Shown here: positions 23,266 through 23,266 of the stretch, piece after piece
How the letters are laid out: each line of letters begins with the position of its first letter
Position numbering within the stretch: the stretch's first letter is position 1
Assembly: GCA_910587505.1 (NCBI GenBank)
Contig: CAJULD010000046.1
Span: 1-23,266 of the forward strand
Origin: an uncultured Oscillospiraceae bacterium
GTDB lineage: Bacteria > Bacillota > Clostridia > Oscillospirales > Oscillospiraceae
Length of the DNA stretch: 23,266 nt
Direction of reading: 5' to 3'
Translations under genes and position numbers: made by a program
The notes under the pieces: model-generated
The model's input: only the letters and a program-made list of their open reading frames with translations
What the model was told of the DNA's origin: nothing
The model's database searches: none

Positions 23266-23266
23266 G

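Noticed and set aside
1..23266. CRISPR array or diversity-generating retroelement
   Set aside because: No regularly spaced short repeats and no reverse transcriptase or template repeat seen near the variable surface or tail-like genes.

Overview
The window looks like chromosome from a GC-rich, anaerobic, spore-forming gut Clostridium relative, most likely the Oscillospiraceae (Oscillibacter/Flavonifractor/Lawsonibacter type). This is inferred from protein style: very large Asn/Thr-rich surface proteins, rubredoxin, a SleL/YaaH-like LysM+GH18 enzyme, a YqeC-YqeB-SelD operon, and strong AGGAGG ribosome sites. I see no rRNA, tRNA or CRISPR array.

Layout, left to right: (1) a very large secreted/surface protein gene, cut by the left edge, reading right; (2) a stand-alone gene with its own promoter and terminator, encoding an ABC/AAA-type ATPase fused to a SAM-dependent methyltransferase; (3) a phage-tail-like protein gene reading left; (4) the operon yqeC-yqeB-selD, for selenium-dependent molybdenum hydroxylase maturation; (5) a tyrosine recombinase gene; (6) rubredoxin, reading left; (7) a leftward operon marR - ABC exporter half 1 - ABC exporter half 2, with a clear promoter and palindromic operator; (8) a LysM/GH18 spore-type glycosidase, reading left; (9) a second copy of the phage-tail-like gene, reading right; (10) a second copy of the giant surface protein gene, reading left and cut by the right edge.

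The window is a mirror. Two giant surface-protein paralogues sit convergently at the outer edges, and inside them two tail-like paralogues diverge outward. Each tail-like gene has a nearly identical leader with a terminator-like hairpin plus T7 just upstream of its start codon. Between the mirrored arms lies a core of about 10.7 kb of metabolic, transport and integrase genes. Homologous recombination between the conserved 5' parts of the surface genes would invert the interior and swap their divergent C-terminal tails.

Functionally, yqeC/yqeB/selD should work with a molybdenum hydroxylase encoded elsewhere. The marR-ABC-ABC operon has the form of an autoregulated heterodimeric drug/metabolite exporter. 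The best candidate for an undescribed system is the ATPase-methyltransferase fusion, whose base composition switches abruptly within the gene. The second is the pair of tail-like genes with their conserved attenuator-like leaders.
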